Both the position numbers and the translations under genes were made by a program. The notes under the pieces were generated by a model, which saw only the letters and a list, made by a program, of their open reading frames with translations, searched no databases and was not told where the DNA came from. From positions 2,294,001 through 2,358,000 of the forward strand of contig NZ_MTBP01000001.1 in the NCBI RefSeq assembly GCF_002911665.1: 64,000 nt of DNA. The letters are read 5' to 3'. Below are positions 40,971-49,878 of this stretch, piece by piece (the first letter of the stretch is position 1; each line of letters begins with the position of its first letter). This DNA comes from Actinomadura rubteroloni. GTDB taxonomy: Bacteria; Actinomycetota; Actinomycetes; Streptosporangiales; Streptosporangiaceae.

Positions 40971-42002
40971 TCAGAGCGGCGGGAGCGGGAAGTTGCCAAC
41001 GCGGTCGTAGATCTCGCGCAACCAGGGCTCGCGGACGGCCGGCAGCCGTGCCAGCGTCGCAAGGAAGATCTTTCGATCGGCCGAGAAGGGACGATCAGGC
41101 AGGAGCGGCGCCGGATCGTCGCGGCGGACGTCCTGCGGCACCGGCAGCCGCCGAGGCCGGTCGAAGGCCAGATGAACCCACACATCGGAGGCCAGCGGCA
41201 CCACCGCTCGCGCACCGCACGGCCAGATCTCCCCGGTCTGCGGATGCCGGGGGACCAGCGCGATCCCGTCTCCGCGCTCGGCGACCCCGGGGCCGACGAG
41301 AAAGAGGTCGGCCGCAATATCACCGGGAGGAAGAAGCACATCCAGCGCCCGCCCGAACACGGCGGCGACGGATGCTTCCGGCAAGCCGATCCGCGCACCG
41401 CCCGATACGGCCACGACACGCGCCAGCGCGTCCCCGACCGCCGCAGCCCACACCGAACTCCACGCCCCGTTCGGCTCGACGGGAGGCGTCGCCGGCAACT
41501 CGTCCCAACCGAGCACTCTCTGGCCCGGCCCGCCAGGACACGGGTGGACGGCCCGCGGATCCAGACGCACGCTCTGCCAGTACGAACAGTCGTCGATACG
41601 AGTCGCGACAGGCCGCCCGCACTGCTGACATGCGAGATTGGGTCCATCGCGTCCGTCCAACCCGATGCAGTAGCCGCCCACCCGGCCGGGGACCAGGACA
41701 GTGCCGCGCACGTCCCCGGGCGCGATGACGACAACCCCGGCCGGACCGAACGACAGCGAATACACAGGCGCGTAATAACCACGCTTTTCCGCCGCATCAG
41801 CTCCGACGTCGTCCCAGCGTCGCCACGGTGGCCCGGACGGCTCATCGACCACCGCGTACGTCCCCGGCTCCATGAGCGGCGGATAGAGCTCGTGGTAATA
41901 CGACTGATTCACATGAACAGGCAGCGCAACTTCAACCAGCGGAGCCGTGAGCACAGCCTCACACGTAGCGCAAACGAAGAGGGTCGCCTCACTCACGGCC
42001 AT
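40971..42002 (-). CDS. Hypothetical protein with N-terminal zinc-ribbon-like motif
   Basis: The protein of about 343 residues starts EATLFVCATCEAVLT with Cys-x2-Cys and has a second pair, NLACQQCGRPVATR, near residue 130, so one zinc site is likely. The central part (IDDCSYWQSVRL, VLGWDELPATPPVEPNG) and the last 100 residues (ADLFLVGPGVAERGDGIALVPRHPQTGEIWP) are unassigned. The start overlaps the end of the upstream gene by about 10 bases, so the two are a translationally coupled pair. Codon use is slightly less GC-extreme than in the core genes. Confidence 0.65.
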   Translation of the reverse strand: MAVSEATLFVCATCEAVLTAPLVEVALPVHVNQSYYHELYPPLMEPGTYAVVDEPSGPPWRRWDDVGADAAEKRGYYAPVYSLSFGPAGVVVIAPGDVRGTVLVPGRVGGYCIGLDGRDGPNLACQQCGRPVATRIDDCSYWQSVRLDPRAVHPCPGGPGQRVLGWDELPATPPVEPNGAWSSVWAAAVGDALARVVAVSGGARIGLPEASVAAVFGRALDVLLPPGDIAADLFLVGPGVAERGDGIALVPRHPQTGEIWPCGARAVVPLASDVWVHLAFDRPRRLPVPQDVRRDDPAPLLPDRPFSADRKIFLATLARLPAVREPWLREIYDRVGNFPLPPL

Positions 42003-42601
42003 TCCGGCATTGTGACAGGCTGATCGAAATCCCACCACGTCTGCCGTACAACCGTCGGATACCCGCGCGATCGGAGCATGCGCAACGTCCGGTAAGAGAC
42101 CTGCAGCGCGGTGAACTCGCCGAACTCGGAGAACCAGAAGTCGAACGACATGCGCCGCGCCCCAACGTGGCGCAAGACGTCACCATGGTGGACAGCCGCC
42201 GGACCACTCGGCCGATGCTGCTCCTTCAACTCAAGCGTGTGCCGGACGAAGCGCCCGCCGTCCCGCTCATCCATGATGATGCCGCGCACAGTGCAGAGAT
42301 CGGCGAGCCATGGCGTGAGCGCCGACCAACTGAGGAAGAGACCTCGCAGGTCAGCCGGGGCACTCTTGATCCACGGCCGTTCAGGCTCGGGCCGACGGTA
42401 AATTCCCGAGGGAGTCGCAAGGATCTCGCCGCCGGTGTCAAGAGCGAAGTATACGGCCTCGCAATTTCCGACGCCCCGGCTGACGGCCGTGTGCGCGTCA
42501 TGCTCCGCGACCAGAAGCGTTCGATAAGAGGTGATTTCTTGGACCCGATCCAGCGCCCGCCGGACTTCCGGCGCGACGGCCGCGCCACGTCTCAACAGCA
42601 T
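41993..42601 (-). CDS. Hypothetical protein, upstream member of coupled pair
   Basis: The 202-residue soluble protein has no recognised family. It contains LLRRGAAVAPEVRRALDRVQEITSYRTLLVAEHD, YFALDTGGEILATPSGIYRRPE, MDERDGGRFVRHTLELKEQHRP and SYRTLRMLRSRGYPTVVRQTWWDFDQP. ATG 42601 is preferred; the longer open frame to 42850 lacks protein-like composition. Because its partner is a putative zinc-ribbon protein, a two-gene unit of unknown role is likely. Confidence 0.6.
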   Translation of the reverse strand: MLLRRGAAVAPEVRRALDRVQEITSYRTLLVAEHDAHTAVSRGVGNCEAVYFALDTGGEILATPSGIYRRPEPERPWIKSAPADLRGLFLSWSALTPWLADLCTVRGIIMDERDGGRFVRHTLELKEQHRPSGPAAVHHGDVLRHVGARRMSFDFWFSEFGEFTALQVSYRTLRMLRSRGYPTVVRQTWWDFDQPVTMPEWP

Positions 42602-42852
42602 CCACTCGCCCCAGCCGTGACGACCGAGCCCGTCCGTTCCGCAACCGGAGAACACCGGACGCGCAGCAACAGGTACTCCCCTCGACCGCTTCCCGACAAG
42701 GGCTGAACGGGTGATGGTGATCAAGCTCTCAGGCCGTCGGATTTCACTGAATCTCCAAGGTTCGTCCGTGATCGGCCAACGGACGGTGTTGCCGGGCGGT
42801 CGCCGGGGCAGTCCAGTCGAGACGGACCGGCGGCTACGAGGAGACGACACAG

Positions 42853-43902
42853 ATGAAGGCGCTCACCGTAGTCCCCGGACGTCCCGACCAGGTCCGCGTG
42901 GAGGAACTGCCCGATCCCGTGCCCGGTCCGGGCGACCTGCTGGTGGAGGGGCGGCTGCTCGGCATCTGCGGCACGGACAACGACATCGTCGAGAGCGACG
43001 GTTACGGCTGGACGCCGCCGGGTCGAGACCGGTTGATCATCGGGCACGAGTCGCTCGGCACGGTCGTCGCGGCGGACCCCACCAGCGGATTCGCGGAAGG
43101 TGATCTCGTCGTCGGCGTCGTGCGGCGGCCCGATCCGGTGCCGTGCGTGCCGTGCGCGCACGACGAAGCGGACTTCTGCCGCAACGGCCGGTACACCGAA
43201 CGCGGCATCAAGGAACTGGACGGCTTCGGCGCCCAACTCTGGCTGACCGAAGATCGGTACGCCGTCAAGCTGGACCCAGCGCTTGGGGACAACGGCGTCC
43301 TGCTGGAGCCCGCCACGGTGATCGCCAAGGCGTGGGAGCAGACCGATCGGTTCCTCACGCGTACGTCGTGGCGTCCCGAGGTCGTCCTGGTGACCGGCGC
43401 GGGCACCATCGGGCTGTTCGCGGCGCTCATGGCGGTCCAGCGCGGGCTGGAGGTCCATGTCGTGGACAACAAGGAGAGCGCCGCCAAGCGCGCACTCGTC
43501 CAAGACCTCGGCGGAACGTTCCATACGGCGGACGTCCGCGACATCGGCGTCCGCCCCGACGTCGTCATCGAGTGCACCGGACACGGCCCACTCCTCTTCC
43601 AGCTCACCGAGATCGTCGCCCCGGACGCGGTGATCTGCCTGACCGGCATCTCGTCCGGGCAACGGAAGGTCCCCGTCCCCGCCGATGCGATCAACAAGGG
43701 CCTCGTCCTGGACAACACGGTCATATTCGGCTCGGTCAACGCCGCACGCCGCAACTTCCAGCAGGCGGCCGACGCGCTCGCCAAGGCCGACGCCGGCTGG
43801 CTGGACCGCCTGATCACCCGGCGCGTCCCGATGGAGGCGTTCTCCGACGGCCTGCGCCGCGAGCCCGACGACATCAAGGTCGTCGTGGACCTGCGGTCGT
43901 GA
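42853..43902 (+). CDS. Glucose 1-dehydrogenase-like zinc-dependent alcohol dehydrogenase
   Basis: The 349-residue MDR protein has the catalytic zinc cysteine in LGICGTDNDIVE, HES in IIGHESLGTVV, and CVPCAHDEADFCRNGRYTERG, which carries structural or substrate cysteines. LEPATVIAKAWEQTDRF and the ending DDIKVVVDLRS are close to archaeal and actinobacterial glucose/galactose dehydrogenases. The Rossmann motif is VTGAGTIGLFAAL. It should oxidise an aldose to the lactone with NAD(P). It lies 22 bases ahead of a sugar transporter gene, which supports this. Confidence 0.88.
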   Translation: MKALTVVPGRPDQVRVEELPDPVPGPGDLLVEGRLLGICGTDNDIVESDGYGWTPPGRDRLIIGHESLGTVVAADPTSGFAEGDLVVGVVRRPDPVPCVPCAHDEADFCRNGRYTERGIKELDGFGAQLWLTEDRYAVKLDPALGDNGVLLEPATVIAKAWEQTDRFLTRTSWRPEVVLVTGAGTIGLFAALMAVQRGLEVHVVDNKESAAKRALVQDLGGTFHTADVRDIGVRPDVVIECTGHGPLLFQLTEIVAPDAVICLTGISSGQRKVPVPADAINKGLVLDNTVIFGSVNAARRNFQQAADALAKADAGWLDRLITRRVPMEAFSDGLRREPDDIKVVVDLRS

Positions 43903-43924
43903 CGTCCGCGCACCCGAGGAGGGC

Positions 43925-45340
43925 GTGACATTGCAGGGCTACTCCAGCGCACCGATCGACGGGGGAGTACTCGCCGCCATCTCGGACCGGGGCCGCCGCA
44001 TGATCTGGCGGCACGCGGTACTGATCGCGGTGGGCGGCTTCCTGTTCGGCTTCGACACCGGAGTCATCTCCGGCGCGCTCCTCTACATCAGGACCGACTT
44101 CCACCTGAACTCGTTCCAACAGGGCAGCGTGGTGAGCGTGCTGGTCCTAGGCGCGATGGTGGGCGCACTGGCGTCCGGACGACTAGCCGACCGCATAGGA
44201 CGCCGTTGGATCTTCTGCCTCGAAGGAGCCGTCTTCCTCGTCGGCACGGCCATCGCCGTCGCATCGACGGGCTACGTGATGCTGCTCGCCGCGCGCCTAG
44301 TACTCGGCCTTGCAGTCGGAGCAGCGTCGGCGACCGTCCCCCCGTACCTCTCGGAGATCGCACCGAAGGAGATCCGAGGCCGTCTCCTCACCCTCAACCA
44401 GATGCTCATCACGATCGGAATCCTGATCGCCTACCTGGTTAACCTCGCCTTCGCCAGCGGCGGCAACTGGCGCGCGATGATCGCGGTAGGCGCGATTCCC
44501 GCGCTGGTCATGGTCGTCTCAGCGGTGTGGATCCTCCCAGAATCCCCCGAATGGCTCCTGTCTCACGACCGCCGCAAACAAGCACGCGCGGTGATCGCCC
44601 GCGTCAGCGACGAGCCCACCGCAGACCGCCTGATAGAACACCGCGACCAACAACGCTCACAGGACTCATCCGGGACGGGCTGGCGCTCCCTGCTGACCCG
44701 CCACGTCCGCCCCGCGCTGATCGTCGGCCTGGTCCTGGCCGCCGCGCAGCAGCTCAGCGGCGTCAACACGATCATCTACTACGCCCCGACGATCATCGAG
44801 AAGACCGGCCTGACCGCGTCCAACTCGATCGTCTACTCGATCGCGATCGGCGTTATCAACCTCGCGATGACCGTCCTGGCGATCCGCCTGATCGACCGCC
44901 TGGGCCGCCGCGAGCTCCTGCTCGTCTCGTTCGCGGTGATGACCGTCATGATGGCCCTGCTCGGCCTGGCCTTCATCGCAGACTGGCCGTCCGTCCTAAC
45001 GCTCCTCGCCATGGTCCTCTACATAGCCGGCTACGCAGGCGGCGTAGGCCCAGTCTTCTGGACCCTCATCGGCGAAATCTTCCCACCTACATCCCGCGCA
45101 ACAGGCTCCGCAGCCTGCACAGCCACGAACTGGGCAGCCAACTTCGCCGTAAGCCTGGTCTTCCTCCCGATAGCGAACGTCATCGGCCAAGGCGAGACGT
45201 TCTGGATCTTCGCCGCGATCGCCGCTCTAGGCCTCCTGTTTACCGCCCGCTACATCCCCGAAACCAAAGACCGAGACTTCCCCGAACTAGACAAAGACCT
45301 CCAGTCCCGCTTCAACACCCACCCCCACGCCACCGCGTAA
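43925..45340 (+). CDS. Sugar porter family MFS transporter
   Basis: The 471-residue protein has 12 hydrophobic segments and sugar porter signatures: GFDTGVISGALLYI in helix 1, GRLADRIGRRW and RLIDRLGRREL in the two loop-2/loop-8 positions, PESPEWLLSHDRRKQA, the QQLSGVN motif of helix 7 and YIPETKDRDF at the end. It is a proton-driven or facilitated hexose or pentose uptake system. GTG 43925 has GAGGAGG upstream. It forms a two-gene operon with the dehydrogenase. The codon use, with CTA and ATA present, is slightly atypical near the 3' half. Confidence 0.9.
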   Translation: MTLQGYSSAPIDGGVLAAISDRGRRMIWRHAVLIAVGGFLFGFDTGVISGALLYIRTDFHLNSFQQGSVVSVLVLGAMVGALASGRLADRIGRRWIFCLEGAVFLVGTAIAVASTGYVMLLAARLVLGLAVGAASATVPPYLSEIAPKEIRGRLLTLNQMLITIGILIAYLVNLAFASGGNWRAMIAVGAIPALVMVVSAVWILPESPEWLLSHDRRKQARAVIARVSDEPTADRLIEHRDQQRSQDSSGTGWRSLLTRHVRPALIVGLVLAAAQQLSGVNTIIYYAPTIIEKTGLTASNSIVYSIAIGVINLAMTVLAIRLIDRLGRRELLLVSFAVMTVMMALLGLAFIADWPSVLTLLAMVLYIAGYAGGVGPVFWTLIGEIFPPTSRATGSAACTATNWAANFAVSLVFLPIANVIGQGETFWIFAAIAALGLLFTARYIPETKDRDFPELDKDLQSRFNTHPHATA

Positions 45341-45704
45341 AATGTGACTACTCGTTGTGGCGGAGATGAAGGCGCTGGCGGGGCTATCCTGCCGTGAGTC
45401 GTCGGTGGCATCTAAGTCGCAGCACCGACCAGCCGAGCCGGGGCCTGATGCTGCGACGCGCCGCCGCTTTGGTCGGAAGTAGCCGAATTCCTGCCCTGCA
45501 CAGCAGAGTGTTGATCGGAAGAGGGCAGCGGTCATCTACGCTCTGTTAACGGACTGTTGGCGTCCTGTAGCGGCTCAGGTGGCCGAACCGGGGAGCCTCA
45601 CCGCCTACTTTCAAGCCACGTAGCGTCGGATGTTGACGCTTCGCCAGGTGAAACGCTTACACTATCAGTGTTGCACCGTCTCGAGCTTGAGGGGAGGAAG
45701 GTCC
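45341..45704. other. Noncoding region ahead of the RloA/RloB pair, with composition boundary
   Basis: These 364 bases hold no convincing gene. G+C falls towards the 3' end. A candidate promoter for rloA is TTGACG (45633-45638), a 19-base spacer and TACACT (45658-45663), with the ribosome site GGGGAGGAAGG at 45690-45701. No inverted repeats of a transposon end were found by eye. Confidence 0.45.
45633..45663 (+). promoter_or_regulatory. Candidate sigma-70 promoter of rloAB
   Basis: TTGACG and TACACT match housekeeping -35 and -10 hexamers at five and four of six positions, with a longish 19-base spacer. They lie 42 bases ahead of the rloA start. Confidence 0.4.
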
Positions 45705-47012
45705 ATGCTGCTGAGGTTCGCGGCAACGAATCACGCATCTATGCGTGATCGGCAGGAGCTCAGCATGGTGGCGATCGACAACCATCCTGATCTCGCTCTA
45801 GGAAAAATTCCCCAGACGGAAAATATGTCCGCATTGCCGGTAGTGGGCATATTTGGACCTAACGCATCGGGGAAATCGAACACTGTCGACGCCCTCGCGT
45901 ATATGCGTTGGTGTGTTGTGACCTCCCATCAGAAATGGCTGCCAGATAAGCCGATTTCTCGCCGACCTTTTTTGTTGGATGGCGAAGTGTCCGAAAGGCC
46001 AAGTGAATACGAAGCCGATTTCATCGTTTCTGGAGTGAGGTATAACTATGGGTTCGTATGCTCGGATGAGGAAATTATTGAAGAATGGCTGTTTTCTTAT
46101 CCAGAACGTAGGCGGCGGACGTTGTATGTCCGAAAATCTGGATCTCCAATATCTTTTGGATCCACTCTTGTTGGGCCCAAAAAGCTAGTCGAAAAAAGTG
46201 TCCGGCGCAATAGCCTTTTCCTTTCCGCTGCGGCGGCCAATAACTTCGAGGCCCTGCAGCCGGTCTACCGCTGGTTTGATCGCATTCGATATGCGTCTTC
46301 TAGCAACGAAAAGCAACGGCTCGATTTTACGCTGCATTATATGGAAAGGCATGACCGTGGTGCCGTTATCGATCTGCTTTCATTTGCGGACCTCGGTGTT
46401 GTTGATATGAGTGTCTCTAAACCTGAGGTCACGCCGGAAATGATTGATCGGTTCAAGGCAATGCTTGATATGCTGGGCGTTGACGAGGGTGAAGTTGATC
46501 CTGAAAATTACCTCACGCCCGATATCGAAGTTAAGCATAAAACAAGTGATGGCATAAAAGGCCTGCCATTTGGTCATGAATCGACCGGAACTCGTACGTG
46601 GCTTTCTTTGACGGGACCGATTTTGCAGTCTCTTAAGCAGGGACGGATCCTCGTTGTCGATGAGCTAGATGCTCGGTTGCACTCAACGTTGAGTGCAGAG
46701 CTGGTTCGTCTTTTTCAAGATCCGATCACAAACAAAAATGGAGCGCAGCTTATTTTCAATAGTCATGACACAACTTTGCTCGGAAAAAACGCGCCATGTC
46801 GACTCCGTCGAGACCAAGTCTGGTTTGCAGAAAAGGACGATGATGGAGCCACACATCTATTTCCGTTGACGGATTATCGAGTTCGCGAAGGTATCGATAA
46901 TGTGCAACGAGGGTATCTCCGGGGGAGATACGGTGCTGTTCCATTTTTTGATGATACTCTTTTGATTTCTGCATTTGCTGAACGCGAGGAGACCGATGGC
47001 ACGAGGCACTAG
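45705..47012 (+). CDS. rloA: RloA/AbiLi-like AAA ATPase
   Basis: The 435-residue ABC/SMC-type ATPase has Walker A FGPNASGKSN (about 50-59), Walker B ILVVDELDARLHSTL and H-loop IFNSHDTTLL, with the insertion typical of AAA15/AAA21 proteins between them. GHESTGTRTWLSL is the signature-like stretch. With the adjacent RloB it forms the AbiLi/AbiLii abortive phage-infection module known from lactococci. Codon use is strongly AT-biased compared with the flanks, and ATA, TTA, GAT and AAA are common, so transfer from another organism is likely. ATG 45705 follows GGGGAGGAAGG. Confidence 0.9.
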   Translation: MLLRFAATNHASMRDRQELSMVAIDNHPDLALGKIPQTENMSALPVVGIFGPNASGKSNTVDALAYMRWCVVTSHQKWLPDKPISRRPFLLDGEVSERPSEYEADFIVSGVRYNYGFVCSDEEIIEEWLFSYPERRRRTLYVRKSGSPISFGSTLVGPKKLVEKSVRRNSLFLSAAAANNFEALQPVYRWFDRIRYASSSNEKQRLDFTLHYMERHDRGAVIDLLSFADLGVVDMSVSKPEVTPEMIDRFKAMLDMLGVDEGEVDPENYLTPDIEVKHKTSDGIKGLPFGHESTGTRTWLSLTGPILQSLKQGRILVVDELDARLHSTLSAELVRLFQDPITNKNGAQLIFNSHDTTLLGKNAPCRLRRDQVWFAEKDDDGATHLFPLTDYRVREGIDNVQRGYLRGRYGAVPFFDDTLLISAFAEREETDGTRH

Positions 47013-47622
47013 GCCGCTCTATCGAAGCTCCCAAAAGAAGCCGCCCAAACGGAAGATCTACATCTATCATGAAGGGGAACAAAGCGAAAAAGGCTATTTC
47101 CGTGGACTCTGTTCTAGTGTTCGTTCGCCTAATATTAAGATATTAGTTTCTCCTGCGCGGGGCAATCCGCTATCGATGGTTGAATATGCCATTGATAGCA
47201 CGTATAGGGTGTCCGGAGGTGACATCCAAGAGCAGGATGAAATATGGTGTGTTTTTGATATCGAGGCCCCTATTCCGCAGCCTAAGATCGCAGAGGCGGT
47301 AGACCTGGCAATGCGCAAAGGGGTGCGCCTAGTTATCTCAAACCCGTGCTTTGAGATATGGCTACTTCTCCATTTCTCGGAGCACAATGCATACCTCACC
47401 ACTAACTCGGCATATCGCAAGCTTAGGCTTCATTTGCCTAATTATGACAAGCACGTGGATTATGTTACTTTTTCTAGTAACTATGTTATAGCCAAGGATC
47501 GCGCTAAGATTCTGGATCGGCGCCATCAAGATACCGGTGACATTGTGAAGAAAAACCCTTGGTCCAATGTCTGGGAGCTGGTTGATCATTTGATGGAGCT
47601 ATCGATAAAGAATGATATTTAA
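46996..47622 (+). CDS. rloB: RloB/AbiLii-like effector
   Basis: The 208-residue protein begins KIYIYHEGEQSEKGYFRGL and contains the RloB family motif SNPCFEIWLLLHF, plus acidic residues in CVFDIEAPIPQPK. The RloB family is thought to have a TOPRIM-like nuclease fold (established family idea; active site not verified here). The start overlaps the rloA 3' end by 17 bases, with GCGAGGAG at the ribosome site. Together with the ATPase it should act as an abortive-infection unit that kills or arrests infected cells. Confidence 0.9.
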   Translation: MARGTRPLYRSSQKKPPKRKIYIYHEGEQSEKGYFRGLCSSVRSPNIKILVSPARGNPLSMVEYAIDSTYRVSGGDIQEQDEIWCVFDIEAPIPQPKIAEAVDLAMRKGVRLVISNPCFEIWLLLHFSEHNAYLTTNSAYRKLRLHLPNYDKHVDYVTFSSNYVIAKDRAKILDRRHQDTGDIVKKNPWSNVWELVDHLMELSIKNDI

Positions 47623-47786
47623 GTCTAACTTTTATGCGGAAGGTGGGCTGGTTGGATTCAGTGGCATGGGTTCGTTGCGGTTGTCGCTGGTGTTGAATTT
47701 GATTGGCGCTCTTTTGGGCGAATAGAGTTTGCGTTGTGGCGGCCGGTGGGGCCTGTATATTGAAAAGAATGCTGACGACTGGGTGG

Positions 47787-48341
47787 TCAGTTTGCTTCTG
47801 ATGTACTTTCTATCTCTTCTAGTGGACGCTGCCAGGGGTAGGTATCGAAGCGGGAGCTGCCAGTTCCGGGTGGGTGTGGTTGAAAGGCATCTTCCCCTAT
47901 GAGGATGTGGACGCCCTCTTTGGTTAGTGCTTCGACGCTGCGTTGGAAGGGCGTGCGGGCGTACATTGCTGTGTTGACGAAGGGGAGCACGGCGACTGGG
48001 ATGTTGAGGTTGGGGGCTTCGGCGAGGATGCCTAGGGCGTAGGTGTCGCTGATGCCTGCTGCCCACTTGTTGATGGTGTTGTAGGTTGCCGGGGCTACGA
48101 TGATCGCGTCGGCTCGTGGTGTGCGGGGTTCGGATGGCTTGCGGTAGTGGGTTCGGATGGGGTGGCCGGTTTGGACTTCTAGGGCTGGGACATCGATGAG
48201 GTCCAGGGCTGCGGGTGTTGCTATTAGCTGTACGTTCCAGTTGCGGTTTTGGGCTAGTGCTACAAGTTTTCCTACGTATGTTGCGACGCCTGCTGCACAT
48301 ACGACGATGTAGAGGGTGCGAGGGTGGTCGGTGGTGGTCAT
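47787..48341 (-). CDS. Flavoprotein, HFCD family
   Basis: The 184-residue protein has YIVVCAAGVATYVGKLVALAQ at the start, then ADAIIVAPATYNTINKWAAGISDTYALGIL with the family PAT-x-N-T segment, which binds FMN in phosphopantothenoylcysteine decarboxylase-like proteins. The substrate is unknown. It overlaps the upstream XRE-TPR gene as ATGA, forming a regulator-flavoprotein operon that is frequent in actinomycetes. Codon use is moderately less GC-rich than the surrounding core genes. Confidence 0.85.
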   Translation of the reverse strand: MTTTDHPRTLYIVVCAAGVATYVGKLVALAQNRNWNVQLIATPAALDLIDVPALEVQTGHPIRTHYRKPSEPRTPRADAIIVAPATYNTINKWAAGISDTYALGILAEAPNLNIPVAVLPFVNTAMYARTPFQRSVEALTKEGVHILIGEDAFQPHPPGTGSSRFDTYPWQRPLEEIESTSEAN

Positions 48342-49804
48342 AGGCGGATTCCGATTTCGGCGGTGAACTCGTGGAGTTGGCGTTTGATGCCTGGGGGTGC
48401 GGTTGCGGAGAGGGTTCGCATCATGTGGTGGGCGGACGGGCGTGCTGCTTCTTCGGGGGCGAGTTGGTGTGCGGTGCGGAGCATGTCGTAGGCCTTCTCG
48501 TGCTTGCCCCACTGGGTGAGTGCGCGGGCCGTGTCCATGAGAAGGGTTGCCTTGCGCTCGCGGAGTGCGATGCGGTCGAGGTTGATGGTTCGTGCGTGGT
48601 GGAGAGCTGTTCCGGCGTCGCCTAGTTGCAGGGCTATGTTCACCCGGTGGAGTTGGACGTTCGTTGGGCCGAACGCCGTCCAGCGGTGGTTGAAGTCTCC
48701 GCCTAGTTGTCGGCCGGCGTTCTGGGCTTCGTCGAGCAGGGTCGCGGCGGTGTCGCGGTCGCCGCGCTGGCCTGCCGCTACGGCGCCGCGCAGGAGGAGA
48801 GCGCCGTAGACCGATAGGAGGTCTGGTGTGGGATCTTCGGCTTGGCGGTCGATGTGTTCGGCGTACGAGCTGGCGGTTTTGGTCGCTGCGCCGTAATGGC
48901 CGTCGTTCATCAGGGCGTGGGTGACAATGCGGGCGCTTGAACCGAGGGTCGTCAGGTCCTGGCTGTTGCGGGCCGCCTGCATGCTGCGGTCGGCGGCCAT
49001 CCAGGCGAGTCCTTCGTGGCCGAGCTTCAGCAGGATGCTCGCGGCGACGTGGTGGGCTTCGGCGGACAGTGCTTCTAGTGTGAGGCGATCGTCGCCGTCA
49101 TGTGTCCTGGTTGCCGTGCGGAGGTCGGCCAGAAGGTGCGGTAGTGAGTTGGTGACTGCCGTGTACTGGCAGTCCTGGTAGTTGCGTTTCGCTGCCGCGA
49201 CAGCGTTGCTCAGGTGGGCCGGGCTAAGGACGTTGGGGTCGCGGTCCGGTGGCTGGACGTCATATCCGGCCAGCGCGGTCGCGAATGCCTCGACGCCTTC
49301 GAGTGGTGCGCTGTCCCCAGGCAGGTCGGACAGGATGGCGGTGAACACGCCTGCTCCGGCGAGCTTCGTGAACGTCCTCCTGCGCAACGGGTCTCCTTCC
49401 GCGTCGTCTGGATCTGCGTCCAGGGAACCCCAGGGCGCGGGCGGTACCAAGCTCACGAGTTCATTGCCTGGTGTGATGGATGTGGCGTCGGGGGACGGCG
49501 CGGTGAACGAGCGGGGCGCCAGGCCGAGCGTCATGCGGGCGTGGTCGGGCATGTCCAGGCCGTCCGCGATCCGCTCGAAGACCTCCAGCGCGGTGATCTG
49601 GCGTCCGCCCGTTTTCATCGTCTCGCTGACTCTGCCTTGCGCCATGCCGCACGCGATGGCGATCTGGGTCTGGCTTGCGCCCGCGTACTGGCGCAAAAGG
49701 TGGAAAACCGTGCGAATGTCGCGCGATTGGAGAGCGCCGATCATCTGCGGGTGATCCCACAGCGTCGGTGGAATGACGATCTGGCTGAATGCACGTCCCG
49801 CCAT
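48338..49804 (-). CDS. XRE-family HTH regulator with TPR-like repeats
   Basis: The 488-residue protein has an N-terminal helix-turn-helix (about 15-75; AGASQTQIAIACGMAQGRVSETMKTGGRQI), an Ala-rich linker and about 300 residues of TPR-like helices (such as ARALTQWGKHEKAYDMLRTAHQLAPEEAA). This layout is common among Streptomyces and Actinomadura regulators that pair with flavoprotein genes. It may sense a peptide or small ligand through the repeats. ATG 49804 has GAGGGGA upstream. It is divergent from the gene at 49879. Confidence 0.85.
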   Translation of the reverse strand: MAGRAFSQIVIPPTLWDHPQMIGALQSRDIRTVFHLLRQYAGASQTQIAIACGMAQGRVSETMKTGGRQITALEVFERIADGLDMPDHARMTLGLAPRSFTAPSPDATSITPGNELVSLVPPAPWGSLDADPDDAEGDPLRRRTFTKLAGAGVFTAILSDLPGDSAPLEGVEAFATALAGYDVQPPDRDPNVLSPAHLSNAVAAAKRNYQDCQYTAVTNSLPHLLADLRTATRTHDGDDRLTLEALSAEAHHVAASILLKLGHEGLAWMAADRSMQAARNSQDLTTLGSSARIVTHALMNDGHYGAATKTASSYAEHIDRQAEDPTPDLLSVYGALLLRGAVAAGQRGDRDTAATLLDEAQNAGRQLGGDFNHRWTAFGPTNVQLHRVNIALQLGDAGTALHHARTINLDRIALRERKATLLMDTARALTQWGKHEKAYDMLRTAHQLAPEEAARPSAHHMMRTLSATAPPGIKRQLHEFTAEIGIRL

Positions 49805-49878
49805 CGGGTTCCCCTCGCCCTCGCTCCATGTGCAGCGCATCACCGAGCGTATATCTCACTCGGGGATATCGGCTGGGA

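Noticed and set aside
47632..48300. 222-codon frame on the - strand
   Set aside because: Ser/Pro/Arg/Thr-rich shadow of the flavoprotein gene, which has the FMN motif in the correct frame.
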